Shown: one piece after another, positions 23,423 to 30,824 of the stretch | How the letters are laid out: each line of letters begins with the position of its first letter | Numbering within the stretch: the first letter of the stretch is position 1 | DNA from: Curtobacterium luteum | Lineage (GTDB): Bacteria; Actinomycetota; Actinomycetes; Actinomycetales; Microbacteriaceae | DNA: 37,833 nucleotides | NCBI RefSeq assembly: GCF_001475545.1 | Contig: NZ_LDQC01000035.1 | Location: forward strand, 1-37,833 | Reading direction: 5' to 3' | The notes under the pieces: generated by a model | The model's input: the letters and a program-made list of their open reading frames with translations, nothing else | The model's database searches: none | What the model was told of the DNA's origin: nothing | Translations under genes and position numbers: made by a program

Positions 23423-24238
23423 GTGCAGCCCGTCCGCATCGACTCGCTCGACGACCCCCGCCTCGACGACTTCGCACGACTCACCGACGTGGCACTCCGG
23501 CGGGTGACCGAGCCGGAGGGCGGGCTCTACATCGCCGAGTCCAACACCGTGATCGAGCGTGCGGTCCGGGCCGGACACGTCCCGCGGAGCGTGCTCGTGC
23601 AGGAGAAGTGGCTCGACGACGTGCTGCCGCTCGTCTCCGAGCACGAGGGTCCGGTGTTCGTGGGCCCCGACGCGCTGCTCGAGGAGCTCACCGGGTTCCG
23701 CATGCACCGCGGTGCGATCGCGGCGATGCACCGTCCCGAGCTGCCGACCGTCGCCGAGGTCGTCCGCGACGCGAAGCTCGTCGTCGTGCTCGAGGACATC
23801 GTCGACCACACGAACGTCGGTGCCGTGTTCCGGAGCGTCGCCGGGCTCGGCGCGGACGCAGTGCTCGTCAGCCCGCGGTGTGCCGATCCGCTCTACCGCC
23901 GGAGCGTCCGGGTCAGCATGGGGACCGTGCTGCAGGTGCCCTGGACCCGGATCGGCGAGTGGCCGGAGGCGGGAGAGGAGCTCCGTGAGCAGGGATTCCA
24001 CCTGGCCGCGATGGCGCTCACCGATCGCTCGGTCGACCTCGATGCGTTCGTCGCCGACGTCCCGGAGCGGGTCGCCCTCGTGATGGGCACGGAAGGGCAG
24101 GGGCTCACGGCGCGGGCGATCGCGGCCGCGGACACGACGGTGCGGATCCCGATGTCGCACGGGGTCGACTCGCTCAACGTGGCCGCGGCGAGCGCCGTGG
24201 GCCTGTGGGCCGTCGCGCACGCGCAGCGAGCGCGCTGA
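23423..24238 (+). CDS. SpoU/TrmH-family RNA 2'-O-methyltransferase
   Basis: SpoU-type enzymes methylate ribose 2'-hydroxyls in tRNA or rRNA using S-adenosylmethionine. The 271-residue product has the N-terminal L30e-like substrate-binding domain and the C-terminal knotted SPOUT domain. The three motifs are visible: DHTNVGAVFRS, VMGTEGQGL and IPMSHGVDSLNVAAASAV. The specific nucleotide target is unknown. The start is GTG 23423, behind a GGAACC that is only a weak ribosome site. It diverges from the sirtuin. Confidence 0.9.
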   Translation: MQPVRIDSLDDPRLDDFARLTDVALRRVTEPEGGLYIAESNTVIERAVRAGHVPRSVLVQEKWLDDVLPLVSEHEGPVFVGPDALLEELTGFRMHRGAIAAMHRPELPTVAEVVRDAKLVVVLEDIVDHTNVGAVFRSVAGLGADAVLVSPRCADPLYRRSVRVSMGTVLQVPWTRIGEWPEAGEELREQGFHLAAMALTDRSVDLDAFVADVPERVALVMGTEGQGLTARAIAAADTTVRIPMSHGVDSLNVAAASAVGLWAVAHAQRAR

Positions 24239-24243
24239 CCGAC

Positions 24244-24262
24244 CGGCGCGCGCAGCGCGCCG
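24244..24262 (+). terminator. Hairpin after the RNA methyltransferase gene
   Basis: Arms of eight bases (24244-24251 and 24255-24262) pair perfectly around GCA, six bases after the stop codon. Confidence 0.65.
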
Positions 24263-24312
24263 CTCCACGTCCTGGGCACACCCCGCCCGCCGGCGCAGGC
24301 GGGGCGACCGAT

Positions 24313-24385
24313 CCGGCCTGGAGGCGCGCGACCTGCGTTCTCCACAGCCGGAGCGTCCTCGCAGGGCCGGGCCGCGCCTCCCGGC
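24313..24385. repeat. Inverted GGAGGC pair enclosing the TTCTCCACA box
   Basis: CCGGCCTGGAGGCGCG (24313-24328) and CCGCGCCTCCCGGC (24372-24385) can pair with one mismatch. The loop of about 45 bases includes the TTCTCCACAGCCGG box at 24338-24351. The structure ends right at the -10 hexamer. Confidence 0.55.
24338..24351 (+). promoter_or_regulatory. TTCTCCACAGCCGG box upstream of the DD-carboxypeptidase promoter
   Basis: This twin of the box at 18654 differs at one of 14 positions. It also ends 34 bases before a TAGRCT hexamer. Confidence 0.4.
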
Positions 24386-24391
24386 TAGGCT
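24386..24391 (+). promoter_or_regulatory. Leaderless -10 (TAGGCT) of the DD-carboxypeptidase gene
   Basis: TAGGCT ends eight bases before GTG 24400. Confidence 0.55.
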
Positions 24392-24399
24392 CCTTGGCT

Positions 24400-25632
24400 G
24401 TGCCACGAGTCGTCCGCCGCCCCCGATCCGCCGTCCGGCGGCCCGTGGCGATCGGCGTGATCGCGGTGCTCCTCCTCGCCGTCGGCTACCTCGTGGCGGC
24501 CGCAGTCGTGCCGTTCGCCCCGGCGAGCGCTGCGACGACGACCTACTCGGCACCGAGGTCCACGGTGCCGGACCTCACGTTCCCGGGCTACGGTGCCACC
24601 GCGGTCGAGGCGACGGACTTCCCGGAGAGCCTGCGCACGAGCGGTGACCGGAAGCAGCGGTCGATCGCGAGCATCACGAAGGTGGTGACGGCCCTCGTCG
24701 TGCTCGAGGAGAAGCCCCTGGCGAAGGGGGAGCGCGGTCCGACGATCCGCTTCACCAAGCAGATGCAGGGGCTCTACGCCGAGTACCTCGCGAAGAACGG
24801 TGAGGTCGCGCCGATGCCCGACGGCCTGAGGTTGTCCGAGTACCAGACGTTCCAGGTCATGCTCATGAAGTCGGCGAACAACTACGCGGGGTCACTCGCG
24901 CTCTGGGCGTTCGGGTCGATGGATGCGTACGAGAAGGCGGCGGGTACGTGGCTCGACGAGCACGGGCTCGACGACACGGTGATCCACGAGCCGACCGGCC
25001 TCGACCCTCGGAACCGCTCGACCGCGACGGACCTCGTCGACCTCGGGCAGCTCGCGCTCGCGAACCCCGTGGTGAAGGAGATCGTCGGGACGAAGCAGGT
25101 CACGGTGCCCGGCGCCGGCGAGATCGAGAACTCGAACAAGCTGCTCGGGCTGGACGGCGTCGAGGGGATCAAGACGGGCACGCTCGACGAAGCGGGAGCC
25201 TGCCTGCTGTTCGCAGCGACCTACGAACGGGGCGGCCGCTCGGTGACGGTGGTCGGGGCGATGCTCGGCGGGGTCGACCACGATTCGCTCGACGACGACG
25301 TGCAGCGGCTGCTGCGGTCGGTGGCGGACAACTTCCAGGTCGTGACGCTGACACACGAGGGGCAGACCTTCGGCACCTACAGCACGCCGTGGCAGGACGG
25401 GGCGGACGCGGTCGCGGCGAAGGCGTCCGAGGTGCTGGTGTGGGGGAAGACCACGGTCACGGCGAAGACGCACCTCGACCCGGTGACGGTCGGCGACCGC
25501 GGGGAGCGGGTCGGCCGGGTGCGGTTCACGATCTCGGACCACGCAGCGGTGACCGTGCCGCTCGAACTCGACCGATCGATCACCGACCCCGGCGTCTGGT
25601 GGCGCTGGACGAACCCGTTCCGCGGCACCTAG
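24400..25632 (+). CDS. D-alanyl-D-alanine carboxypeptidase-type penicillin-binding protein
   Basis: The 410-residue product has a basic N-terminus and one membrane helix or signal sequence (about residues 16-40, ending APASA), so the catalytic domain lies outside the membrane. The serine peptidase motifs are SITK (91-94), SAN (158-160) and KTG (258-260), the set of S11-family carboxypeptidases that trim peptidoglycan pentapeptides. The C-terminal 130 residues could form the beta domain seen in PBP5-like enzymes. GTG 24400 is chosen for the TAGGCT leaderless promoter and because it places the signal at the N-terminus; the open frame upstream to 24205 is not coding. Confidence 0.87.
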   Translation: MPRVVRRPRSAVRRPVAIGVIAVLLLAVGYLVAAAVVPFAPASAATTTYSAPRSTVPDLTFPGYGATAVEATDFPESLRTSGDRKQRSIASITKVVTALVVLEEKPLAKGERGPTIRFTKQMQGLYAEYLAKNGEVAPMPDGLRLSEYQTFQVMLMKSANNYAGSLALWAFGSMDAYEKAAGTWLDEHGLDDTVIHEPTGLDPRNRSTATDLVDLGQLALANPVVKEIVGTKQVTVPGAGEIENSNKLLGLDGVEGIKTGTLDEAGACLLFAATYERGGRSVTVVGAMLGGVDHDSLDDDVQRLLRSVADNFQVVTLTHEGQTFGTYSTPWQDGADAVAAKASEVLVWGKTTVTAKTHLDPVTVGDRGERVGRVRFTISDHAAVTVPLELDRSITDPGVWWRWTNPFRGT

Positions 25633-25642
25633 GCGGTCGCGG

Positions 25643-26104
25643 TCAGTCCTGATCGCTGCGGACGTGCAGCGTCCAGGCGCTGTCGCGGGTGCTGCGGAAC
25701 GCGGAGAAACCGACCTCCTCGACGCCGGTCCGTTCGGACTCCGACAGGTCGAAGCGGAACCGTCCGTCGGCGCACGAGACGGCGTGTTCAAGGCTGATGT
25801 ACCTGCTGGTGGACCCGCCTCGGAGCTGGAGCGCGCCCTCCATGCTGCCGTCACCGAAGCACGCGAGCTCGATCGACCGGACCTTCGTCGGTGCGGGGAA
25901 GGTCATCGAGACCGAGGGCTTGCTCACGTCGGATCGTTCATCGGCCCTGGCGGAGATCCGAGCGAACAGGAGGGCGTCGTCGGACGCCCGCTCGCGCACC
26001 TCCCACCGGTGGAGCGCGGCCTCGTCGACCGGGGCCGGCCCGCTGCAGCCGGTGAGCACCCCGGCCAGGACGACGGCGGTGAGGACGGGGGAGACGAGAC
26101 GCAC
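25643..26104 (-). CDS. Small lipoprotein of unknown function
   Basis: The 153-residue product starts MRLVSPVLTAVVLAGVLTGC, a lipoprotein signal with lipobox LTGC and acylated Cys20. The mature part is short, polar and contains two further cysteines (ELACFGDG and AVSCADG), which may form a disulfide. I recognise no family. GTG 26104 lies six bases after a TAGCCT -10 element that interlocks with the promoter of the divergent hydrolase. It converges on the DD-carboxypeptidase gene with a ten-base gap. Confidence 0.8.
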   Translation of the reverse strand: MRLVSPVLTAVVLAGVLTGCSGPAPVDEAALHRWEVRERASDDALLFARISARADERSDVSKPSVSMTFPAPTKVRSIELACFGDGSMEGALQLRGGSTSRYISLEHAVSCADGRFRFDLSESERTGVEEVGFSAFRSTRDSAWTLHVRSDQD

Positions 26105-26110
26105 CCGATG

Positions 26111-26120
26111 AGGCTAGCGT
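26111..26120. promoter_or_regulatory. Interlocked leaderless divergent promoter (AGGCTAGCGT)
   Basis: Minus-strand TAGCCT (26116-26111) ends six bases before GTG 26104, and plus-strand TAGCGT (26115-26120) ends seven bases before GTG 26128. Both share the TA at 26115-26116. Only 23 bp separate the start codons. Confidence 0.7.
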
Positions 26121-26127
26121 CGTCCTC

Positions 26128-27471
26128 GTGACGACGACGTTCCCGCGCAGCTCCCCGTCCGCCCTCGGCATCGACGCACGCGGGGTGTCCGCGTTCCTCG
26201 ACGCCCTCGAGTCCACGCCCGACGTCGAGGCGCACTCCTTCGTGCTCCTCCGGCACGGCCAGGTGGCCGCCGAGGGCACTTGGGACCCGTACCGCGCCGA
26301 GGCCGTGCACCTGCTGTACTCGCTCAGCAAGAGCTTCACCGCCGCCGGTGTCGGAATCGCCGTCCGCGAGGGCCTGGTCGACCTCGACGCAACCGTGCTG
26401 TCGTACTTCCCGGAGCTCGACGCCGAGGTCACGGACGAGCGGAGTCGACGCATCCTGGTGCGTCACGTCCTGGCGATGGCGAGCGGACACCGGGAGGAGA
26501 CGCTCGAGCGCGCCCGCGCGATCGACCCGACGAACACCGTGCGGGGCTTCCTGCTGCTGCCGCCCGACGAGGAGCCCGGCTCGGTCTTCGCCTACAACCA
26601 GCCGTGCACGTACACCCTCGCCGAGATCGTCCGTCGCGTGTCCGGCGCTTCGCTCGTCGACTGGTTGCGGCCGCGCCTGCTGGACCCCCTCGGCATCACC
26701 GACCTCGCGTGGAAGCGGGACGAGCACGGCAACGAACTCGGCTTCAGCGGTTGCTACGCGCCGGTCGAGGCCGTCGCGAAGCTCGGGCAGCTGTACCTGC
26801 AGCACGGCGTGTGGGACGGGCAGCGCATCTTCGACGAGGACTGGGTCGACGCGGCCACCCGCGTCCAGGTTGAGAACCCGCAGGAGGAGAACCCCGACTG
26901 GAGCCAGGGGTACGGGTTCCAGTTCTGGATGGCCAGGCACGGCTTCCGCGGCGACGGTGCGTACGGGCAGTTCTGCGTGGTGTTGCCGGAGCAGGACGTC
27001 GTGCTCGCGCTGACCGGGCAGAGCGCCGACATGCAGGCGGTCCTCGACGCGGCGTGGCAGCACCTGCTGCCCGCCGTCGATGCTGCATCCGTGGACGCTG
27101 GCGCGGACGCCGGCCTGGAGGCACGGGTCGCCTCGCTCGGTCTGCCCCCGGTCTCGGGTGAGCGGCTCCCGGACGCCGCTGCCCACGGCCCGCTGCACCG
27201 CGACGGCGCCGCGTGGCGCCTCGAGCTCGACGTCGAGGGCGGCCACCTGTCCGTCCCGGTCGGCGAGGGGGAGTGGGCGGTCGAGGGGCCGCTCGCGGGC
27301 AGCGCCGCGCTGGTCGAGGACGGCGCAGCGGTGCTCGTCGCCGTGCGGTTCGTGGAGACCCCGCACACGGCGCACGTCCGCATCGCGATCGACTCGGGCG
27401 ACGCGACCTTCGTGTGGGTCACGCAGCCGCTGCACGACGGTCCGACGACGCTCCGGCGTCCCGCAGACTGA
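26128..27471 (+). CDS. Class C beta-lactamase-like serine hydrolase
   Basis: The 447-residue product has the beta-lactamase/transpeptidase-like fold, with S-x-x-K in YSLSKSFTA and a tyrosine motif YNQ in FAYNQPCTYTL, as in esterase-type family VIII relatives. There is no signal peptide, so it is cytoplasmic and more likely an esterase or amidase than a drug-resistance enzyme. After about residue 325 a separate C-terminal beta-rich domain follows. A copy of CGGCCTGGAGGCACGGG (27111-27127) is embedded in frame near the domain border. GTG 26128 is fixed by the interlocked leaderless promoter. Confidence 0.87.
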   Translation: MTTTFPRSSPSALGIDARGVSAFLDALESTPDVEAHSFVLLRHGQVAAEGTWDPYRAEAVHLLYSLSKSFTAAGVGIAVREGLVDLDATVLSYFPELDAEVTDERSRRILVRHVLAMASGHREETLERARAIDPTNTVRGFLLLPPDEEPGSVFAYNQPCTYTLAEIVRRVSGASLVDWLRPRLLDPLGITDLAWKRDEHGNELGFSGCYAPVEAVAKLGQLYLQHGVWDGQRIFDEDWVDAATRVQVENPQEENPDWSQGYGFQFWMARHGFRGDGAYGQFCVVLPEQDVVLALTGQSADMQAVLDAAWQHLLPAVDAASVDAGADAGLEARVASLGLPPVSGERLPDAAAHGPLHRDGAAWRLELDVEGGHLSVPVGEGEWAVEGPLAGSAALVEDGAAVLVAVRFVETPHTAHVRIAIDSGDATFVWVTQPLHDGPTTLRRPAD

Positions 27472-27505
27472 CAGCGGTCGACCGCGCGACGCCACCGGGC
27501 GGGCG

Positions 27506-28315
27506 CTACGGCGTGTCGGAGCGGTACTCCACGACGTCCTGGAGCTCGGGACGCTTCGGGGAGACGCCGTCGCCCGAGGACGTGTGCTTGATGCGCCGCA
27601 CCACCCAGGGGACGAGGTACTCCTTCGCCCACCCGAGGTCCTCGACGCGTGCTTCCCGCCACGGTCGGGCCTCGAGCGGCTCCGGGGCGAACGGCGCGAG
27701 CCCGTGGTCGACGCCGAGCGTGTCGAGCACGGCGGCGGCGACGGTGGCGTGTCCGGTCGGAGAGTGGTGCAGCCGATCTGGTGCCCACATCCGCGGGTCC
27801 CGGAGCACCCGGAGCGCCCACATGTCGGCGACGAGTGCGCCGTGCTTCAGGGCGATCGCGTGCAGGTTCTCGTTGTAGATGGCGGTCTTGCCGCGGACCA
27901 TGCCGAGCACCGGCGTCATGCCGACGTCCGGACCGGTGAACATGACGACCGTCGCGCCGTCGCTCCGGAGTCGGGCGATCATCGCGTCGACCTTCGCGGC
28001 GAGGTCGTCCGGGTCCGTGCCGGGGCGGATGATGTCGTTGCCGCCGGCCGACACCGTGACGAGGTCCGGTCGGAGGTCGAGCGCCGGTTCCACCTGCTCG
28101 TCGATGATCTGCTGCAGCAGGCGACCGCGGATCGCGAGGTTGGCGTACGCGAAGTCGCCGGCGCCGGTCGCGTCCGCCTGGTGCGCGAGGACCTCGGCCA
28201 CCCGGTCCGCCCAGCCCCGGTTGCCGCCCGGCACCGTGGGGTCCGGGTCCCCGATCCCCTCGGTGAACGAGTCACCGATCGCGACGTACCTGGACCACGG
28301 ATGACGTTCTGACAC
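27506..28315 (-). CDS. SGNH/GDSL-family hydrolase
   Basis: The 269-residue product has the SGNH blocks: AIGDSFTEG with the nucleophile serine near residue 15, a block II glycine, SAGGNDI (block III) and APDRLHHSPTGH with the catalytic D-x-x-H. It has no signal peptide and is predicted cytoplasmic. Substrates in this family include acyl esters of lipids and sugars and cannot be told apart here. The frame is open to 28618, but GTG 28315 is chosen because TAGGGT ends seven bases before it and the N-terminus VSERHPWSRYVAIGDSF then has family length. It converges with the beta-lactamase-like gene. Confidence 0.9.
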   Translation of the reverse strand: MSERHPWSRYVAIGDSFTEGIGDPDPTVPGGNRGWADRVAEVLAHQADATGAGDFAYANLAIRGRLLQQIIDEQVEPALDLRPDLVTVSAGGNDIIRPGTDPDDLAAKVDAMIARLRSDGATVVMFTGPDVGMTPVLGMVRGKTAIYNENLHAIALKHGALVADMWALRVLRDPRMWAPDRLHHSPTGHATVAAAVLDTLGVDHGLAPFAPEPLEARPWREARVEDLGWAKEYLVPWVVRRIKHTSSGDGVSPKRPELQDVVEYRSDTP

Positions 28316-28322
28316 GCATCGG

Positions 28323-28332
28323 ACCCTAGTCT
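28323..28332. promoter_or_regulatory. Interlocked leaderless divergent promoter (ACCCTAGTCT)
   Basis: Minus-strand TAGGGT (28328-28323) ends seven bases before GTG 28315, and plus-strand TAGTCT (28327-28332) ends six bases before ATG 28339. The hexamers share the TA at 28327-28328. The start codons are 23 bp apart. Confidence 0.7.
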
Positions 28333-28338
28333 CGTGGC

Positions 28339-29484
28339 ATGAGCACGGCCAACCCGATCCCCGCGGACCTCCTCGAGCGCATCGCCGCCCGAGCGCCCGG
28401 GTACGACGCCGCGAACGCGTTCTGCACCGAGGACCTCGACGAGCTGCGCGCCGCCGGGTACCTGCGACTCGGCGTGCCCGCCGAGCACGGCGGCCAGGAC
28501 CTCGGGCTCCGCGCGACGGTCGCGGTCCAGCGGACCCTCGCGAAGGCGGCGCCGGCGACCGCGCTCGGGCTGGGGATGCACCAGGTGTGGGTGCAGGCGG
28601 CCCGCAGCGTGCGTGCACGGGGCGGGTCGTTCCTCCAGGCCGTCACCGACCACGCGGCGGCCGACCACCTGCTCGCGTTCGGGGTGAGCGAGCCGGGCAA
28701 CGACGCCGTGCTCTTCGACTCGTCGACGACGGCGGAGCCGGACGGCGACGGCGGCTACCGGTTCACCGGCACGAAGGTCTCGACCTCGCTCGCGCCGGTC
28801 TGGGACGTCCTCAGCCTGTTCGGGAAGGACACGTCCGGTCCCGAGCCGGTGCTCGTGCACGGCTTCACCGTCCGCGACGACGGCGGCGTGACGCACCACG
28901 ACGACTGGGACACCCTCGGGATGCGGGCGACGCAGAGCCGCACGACCGTCCTCGACGCCGTGCACGTGCCTGCCGAGCGGATCGTGCGGGTGCTGCCGGT
29001 CGGACCGAACCAGGACCCGCTGACGTTCGGCGTGTTCGCCGCGTTCGAGCTCCTCGTGGCGTCCGTGTACGTCGGGATCGCCGAGCGCGCGGTCGAACTG
29101 GCGGTGACGGCCGTGCGGGACCGCACGTCGCTCGACGGCGCGCGCAGGTCGGACGACCCGGACGTGCGCCGCGCCCTCGCCGACGCGCAGGGGGCCGTGG
29201 ACGCGGTCGCGCTGCAGGTCGACGCCCTCGCACGCGACGTCGACGACCTCGTCGACCACGGCGCGCGGTGGTTCCCGTTGCTCGTCGGGACCAAGGCCCG
29301 CACCGTCGACGCGGCGCAGCACGTCGTCGACGAGGCGCTGCGTGTCGTCGGCGGCTCCGCCTACCGGGCGGGGAGCGAGCTCGCCCGACTCGCGCGGGAC
29401 GTGCGCGCCGGCCAGTACCACCCGTCGTCGCGGGACTCGGCCGCCCGGACGATCGCGACGGCCCTGCTCGGCCCGATCCGCTGA
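28339..29484 (+). CDS. Acyl-CoA-dehydrogenase-fold flavoprotein, possibly a group D monooxygenase
   Basis: The 381-residue product has the three-domain acyl-CoA dehydrogenase fold, with the FGVSEPGND flavin region near residue 115 and a C-terminal VVGGSAYRAGSELARLARDV. True short- and medium-chain dehydrogenases place their catalytic glutamate in a YEGT-like motif after that arginine-aspartate pair; here the sequence reads RDVRAGQYHPSSRD instead. The H-P pattern recalls group D flavin monooxygenases such as DszC. The annotation as acyl-CoA dehydrogenase should therefore be treated with care. ATG 28339 follows TAGTCT by six bases. No electron-transfer flavoprotein or flavin reductase gene is adjacent. 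Confidence 0.8.
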   Translation: MSTANPIPADLLERIAARAPGYDAANAFCTEDLDELRAAGYLRLGVPAEHGGQDLGLRATVAVQRTLAKAAPATALGLGMHQVWVQAARSVRARGGSFLQAVTDHAAADHLLAFGVSEPGNDAVLFDSSTTAEPDGDGGYRFTGTKVSTSLAPVWDVLSLFGKDTSGPEPVLVHGFTVRDDGGVTHHDDWDTLGMRATQSRTTVLDAVHVPAERIVRVLPVGPNQDPLTFGVFAAFELLVASVYVGIAERAVELAVTAVRDRTSLDGARRSDDPDVRRALADAQGAVDAVALQVDALARDVDDLVDHGARWFPLLVGTKARTVDAAQHVVDEALRVVGGSAYRAGSELARLARDVRAGQYHPSSRDSAARTIATALLGPIR

Positions 29485-29503
29485 CACAGGCGCACCGACC
29501 GGG

Positions 29504-29520
29504 CCGCCGACACGCGGCGG
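29504..29520 (+). terminator. Hairpin before dinB
   Basis: CCGCCG (29504-29509) and CGGCGG (29515-29520) pair around ACACG, about 20 bases after the preceding stop codon. Confidence 0.5.
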
Positions 29521-29544
29521 ACCGGCGATGTCGGTGGCCGGTGG

Positions 29545-29550
29545 CAACAT
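29545..29550 (+). promoter_or_regulatory. Weak leaderless -10 (CAACAT) of dinB
   Basis: CAACAT departs from TANNNT at the first base but sits six bases before GTG 29557, the spacing used by the other genes. No LexA box is recognised. Confidence 0.35.
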
Positions 29551-29556
29551 CGCCGT

Positions 29557-30807
29557 GTGAGCAAGCAGGACGGACGCAACCGGCTCGTCTCCGACGCACC
29601 GGTCGACGACGTCACCGCCACCGTGCTGCACGTCGACATGGACGCCTTCTTCGCCTCCGTCGAGCTGCTCGACCGCCCGGACCTGGTCGGGCTGCCGGTC
29701 ATCGTCGGCCATGACTCCGACCGCTCCGTCGTGACCGCCGCCACGTACGAGGCTCGTCGCTACGGCGTGAACTCCGCGATGCCGATGGCCGTCGCCAAGC
29801 GCCGCTGCCCGAACGCCGTCGTCGTCGAGCCGCACTTCGAGAAGTACCGCGAGCAGTCCGCGGCCGTGATGAGCGTCTTCGACCGCTTCACCCCTCGCGT
29901 CGAACGGCTCGGCATCGACGAGGCCTTCCTCGACGTCGCCGGCGCCCTCCGGCTCTACGGCACGCCGTGGGAGATCGGCGCGGCCATCCGTCGCGCGGTG
30001 TTCGAGCAGACGGGGCTGCACTGCTCGGTGGGTGCCGCGTCGACCAAGTTCGTGGCGAAGCTCGCGTCGAGCCGCGCCAAACCGGACGGTCTCCTCGTCG
30101 TCCCCGCCGCCGAGACCGTCGCGTTCCTCCACCCGCAGCCCGTGTCCGCGCTCTGGGGCGTCGGCGGCAAGACGCAGGAGACCCTCGAACGGCGGGGCAT
30201 CCGGACCGTCGGCGACCTCGCGACGACACCGCTGCCGTCGCTCGTGGCGGCGCTCGGGCCGGCCGGCGGGCAGCGGCTCCACGACCTCTCGTGGGGGCGC
30301 GACCCTCGGACGGTCGAGACCGGCGTCGGCGAGAAGTCGATCGGGCACGAGGTCACGTTCGGTCGCGACCTGACCGACCGTGACGACGTCGCCCGCGAGC
30401 TCCTGCGGCTGGCCGACAAGGTGGCCGTCCGGCTCCGCCGCGCCGACGTCCAGGCCCGCACGGTCGCGCTCAAGGTCCGGTACACCGACTTCACCACGCT
30501 CACCCGCTCGCGCACGCTGGCCGAGCCCACCGACGTCGCCAGGCGGATCCACCGCGAAGCCGTCGAGCTGTACGACGTCCTGCACCGTGCGGGCAACCGG
30601 ATCCGGCTCATCGGGGTGCGCGGCGAGAACCTCGTCCCGGCGGCCGCGAGCAACGCGCTGTGGGACGACGACGCGCCGTGGCGGGAGACGGAGACGACGG
30701 TCGACGCGGTCGCCGCACGGTTCGGAGCCGGCGTGCTGCGGCCGGCGTCGCTCGTGCGGAACGCGCCCGAGCAGCGTGCCCCGCACGCTCGTCAGGACCC
30801 TGCGTGA
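29557..30807 (+). CDS. dinB: DNA polymerase IV (Y family)
   Basis: DinB copies damaged or misaligned templates with low fidelity. The 416-residue product has the palm carboxylates D27 and D29 in VDMDAFFASVE, the FF pair that supplies the steric gate, and D121-E122 in LGIDEAFLD, where many relatives have SVDE. The thumb helix-hairpin-helix region ALWGVGGKTQETLERRG and the little-finger domain follow. No clear beta-clamp-binding pentapeptide is visible at the C-terminus. GTG 29557 is supported by the spacing of a weak -10. The helicase gene begins 17 bases after its stop. Confidence 0.93.
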   Translation: MSKQDGRNRLVSDAPVDDVTATVLHVDMDAFFASVELLDRPDLVGLPVIVGHDSDRSVVTAATYEARRYGVNSAMPMAVAKRRCPNAVVVEPHFEKYREQSAAVMSVFDRFTPRVERLGIDEAFLDVAGALRLYGTPWEIGAAIRRAVFEQTGLHCSVGAASTKFVAKLASSRAKPDGLLVVPAAETVAFLHPQPVSALWGVGGKTQETLERRGIRTVGDLATTPLPSLVAALGPAGGQRLHDLSWGRDPRTVETGVGEKSIGHEVTFGRDLTDRDDVARELLRLADKVAVRLRRADVQARTVALKVRYTDFTTLTRSRTLAEPTDVARRIHREAVELYDVLHRAGNRIRLIGVRGENLVPAAASNALWDDDAPWRETETTVDAVAARFGAGVLRPASLVRNAPEQRAPHARQDPA

Positions 30808-30810
30808 CGG

Positions 30811-30816
30811 TAGAAT
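30811..30816 (+). promoter_or_regulatory. Leaderless -10 (TAGAAT) of the helicase gene
   Basis: TAGAAT, the closest to the ideal TATAAT in the window, ends eight bases before GTG 30825 and lies three bases after the dinB stop. Confidence 0.6.
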
Positions 30817-30824
30817 CGCGTGAA

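Noticed and set aside
27111-27127. A GGCCTGGAGGCACGGG element inside the beta-lactamase-like gene
   Set aside because: As evidence of insertion it is weak: the reading frame is intact and Gly-Leu-Glu-Ala-Arg is ordinary GC-rich coding. It is listed only as a possible family member.
27979-30786. A 935-codon minus-strand frame across the SGNH, flavoprotein and dinB genes
   Set aside because: It lies antisense to well-supported genes and has low-complexity Arg/Asp/Val composition typical of shadow frames in GC-rich DNA.
30804-30806. An earlier in-frame GTG for the helicase
   Set aside because: It lies upstream of the TAGAAT -10 element and overlaps the dinB stop; transcription from that promoter would not include it.
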